DNA of 59,523 bases from Lingula anatina (taxonomy: Eukaryota > Brachiopoda > Lingulata > Lingulida > Lingulidae). The notes under the pieces are model-generated. The model was not told the DNA's origin and searched no databases. It saw only the letters and a list, made by a program, of their open reading frames with translations. The position numbers and the translations under genes were made by a program. Every line of letters begins with the position of its first letter. Positions within the stretch are counted from its first letter, which is position 1. Below, one piece after another: positions 59,112 to 59,523 of this stretch. The stretch lies in assembly GCF_001039355.2 (NCBI RefSeq), contig NW_019775595.1, positions 243,200-302,722 on the forward strand, written 5' to 3'.

Positions 59112-59523
59112 CTGTGGATTTAATGCAAAATACAAAAGGTTGTACATATAACAAGGTGGGATTAAAAAATCTCAAGGTCATTCACAACAGTCATACATGT
59201 AACTTGAACCTGTTCTAGTTTAATGTTAATTTTTTGTTAACTTAATTGTTGTTTGAATTGACTTTTATAGTCAATCATCCCAATATATCATCTTTATGGG
59301 TGAATATGTACAGATAGAGAATCAAACATTTAATGTTAAACTAACAAACTGATTTCTAATTGTTCAGTAAACTTAAGTCCAACAGAAAGTCTGTTCCGAA
59401 CATTTTCACAAAGTTACATTCAAGAAGTAATATTCAGGTGCGGATCCAGGCTTATTTTAATAGTCGGGGGGGGGGGGGGGGGGGGGGGGGTGGGGGGCCG
59501 ACCCCCCCCCCCTTGGGGGGGGG
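59112..59523. other. Window end: intron of upstream ZP gene and repeat
   Basis: It should be intron between the missing first exon and the exon at 59111. From about 59436 (GTGCGGATCCAGGCTTATTT) to the end lies a fragment of a GGCGGATCCAG-type transposable element, followed by long poly-G and poly-C runs. Low-complexity homopolymers of this kind commonly break assemblies, and the window ends in one. Confidence 0.6.

Overview
This is eukaryotic nuclear DNA, AT-rich and mostly non-coding. It has GT-AG introns, many (GA)n microsatellites, small palindromic transposon remnants, one tRNA-derived SINE and two short runs of N. Together with the gene families present (zona pellucida-domain membrane proteins and an ErbB/furin-like cysteine-rich receptor ectodomain), this points to an animal, probably a marine invertebrate. 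The phylum cannot be fixed from this sequence; the SINE looks like types reported in molluscs and other marine invertebrates, but that is a weak clue.

Layout. (1) 1-31.8 kb: the 5' part of one minus-strand gene of unrecognised family. A CpG-rich probable promoter and untranslated exon lie at about 31.5-31.9 kb, coding exon 1 at 31203-31304 and coding exon 2 at 20538-20679, with a 10.5-kb intron between them. No later exon could be recognised in 1-20.5 kb, which may be further intron. This part holds several MITE copies, a 349-bp tandem duplication and a complex non-repetitive stretch near 17.3-17.8 kb that may be regulatory. (2) 31.8-37.4 kb: intergenic, with microsatellites, a fold-back repeat and a duplication at a sequence gap. 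(3) 37427-42078, plus strand: a six-exon gene that can be joined in phase into a 722-residue type I membrane protein made of ErbB/furin-like cysteine-rich repeats, one transmembrane helix and a short tail, with no kinase. (4) 43170-50079 and 54623-59111, minus strand: two tandem paralogues, each a secreted or type I membrane zona pellucida (ZP) domain protein with matching intron phases. The upstream copy (54.6-59.1 kb) lacks only its first short exon. The downstream copy is complete, but its second exon carries an in-frame TAA under the simplest splice model.

The ZP paralogues share an uncommon plan: signal peptide, helical N-terminal module, one or two furin-type sites, ZP domain, the usual furin site after the ZP domain, transmembrane helix, short tail. 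The receptor-like gene and the downstream ZP gene converge tail to tail, with poly(A) signals only about 20-40 bases apart. All functional statements are read from motifs; no database search was possible.
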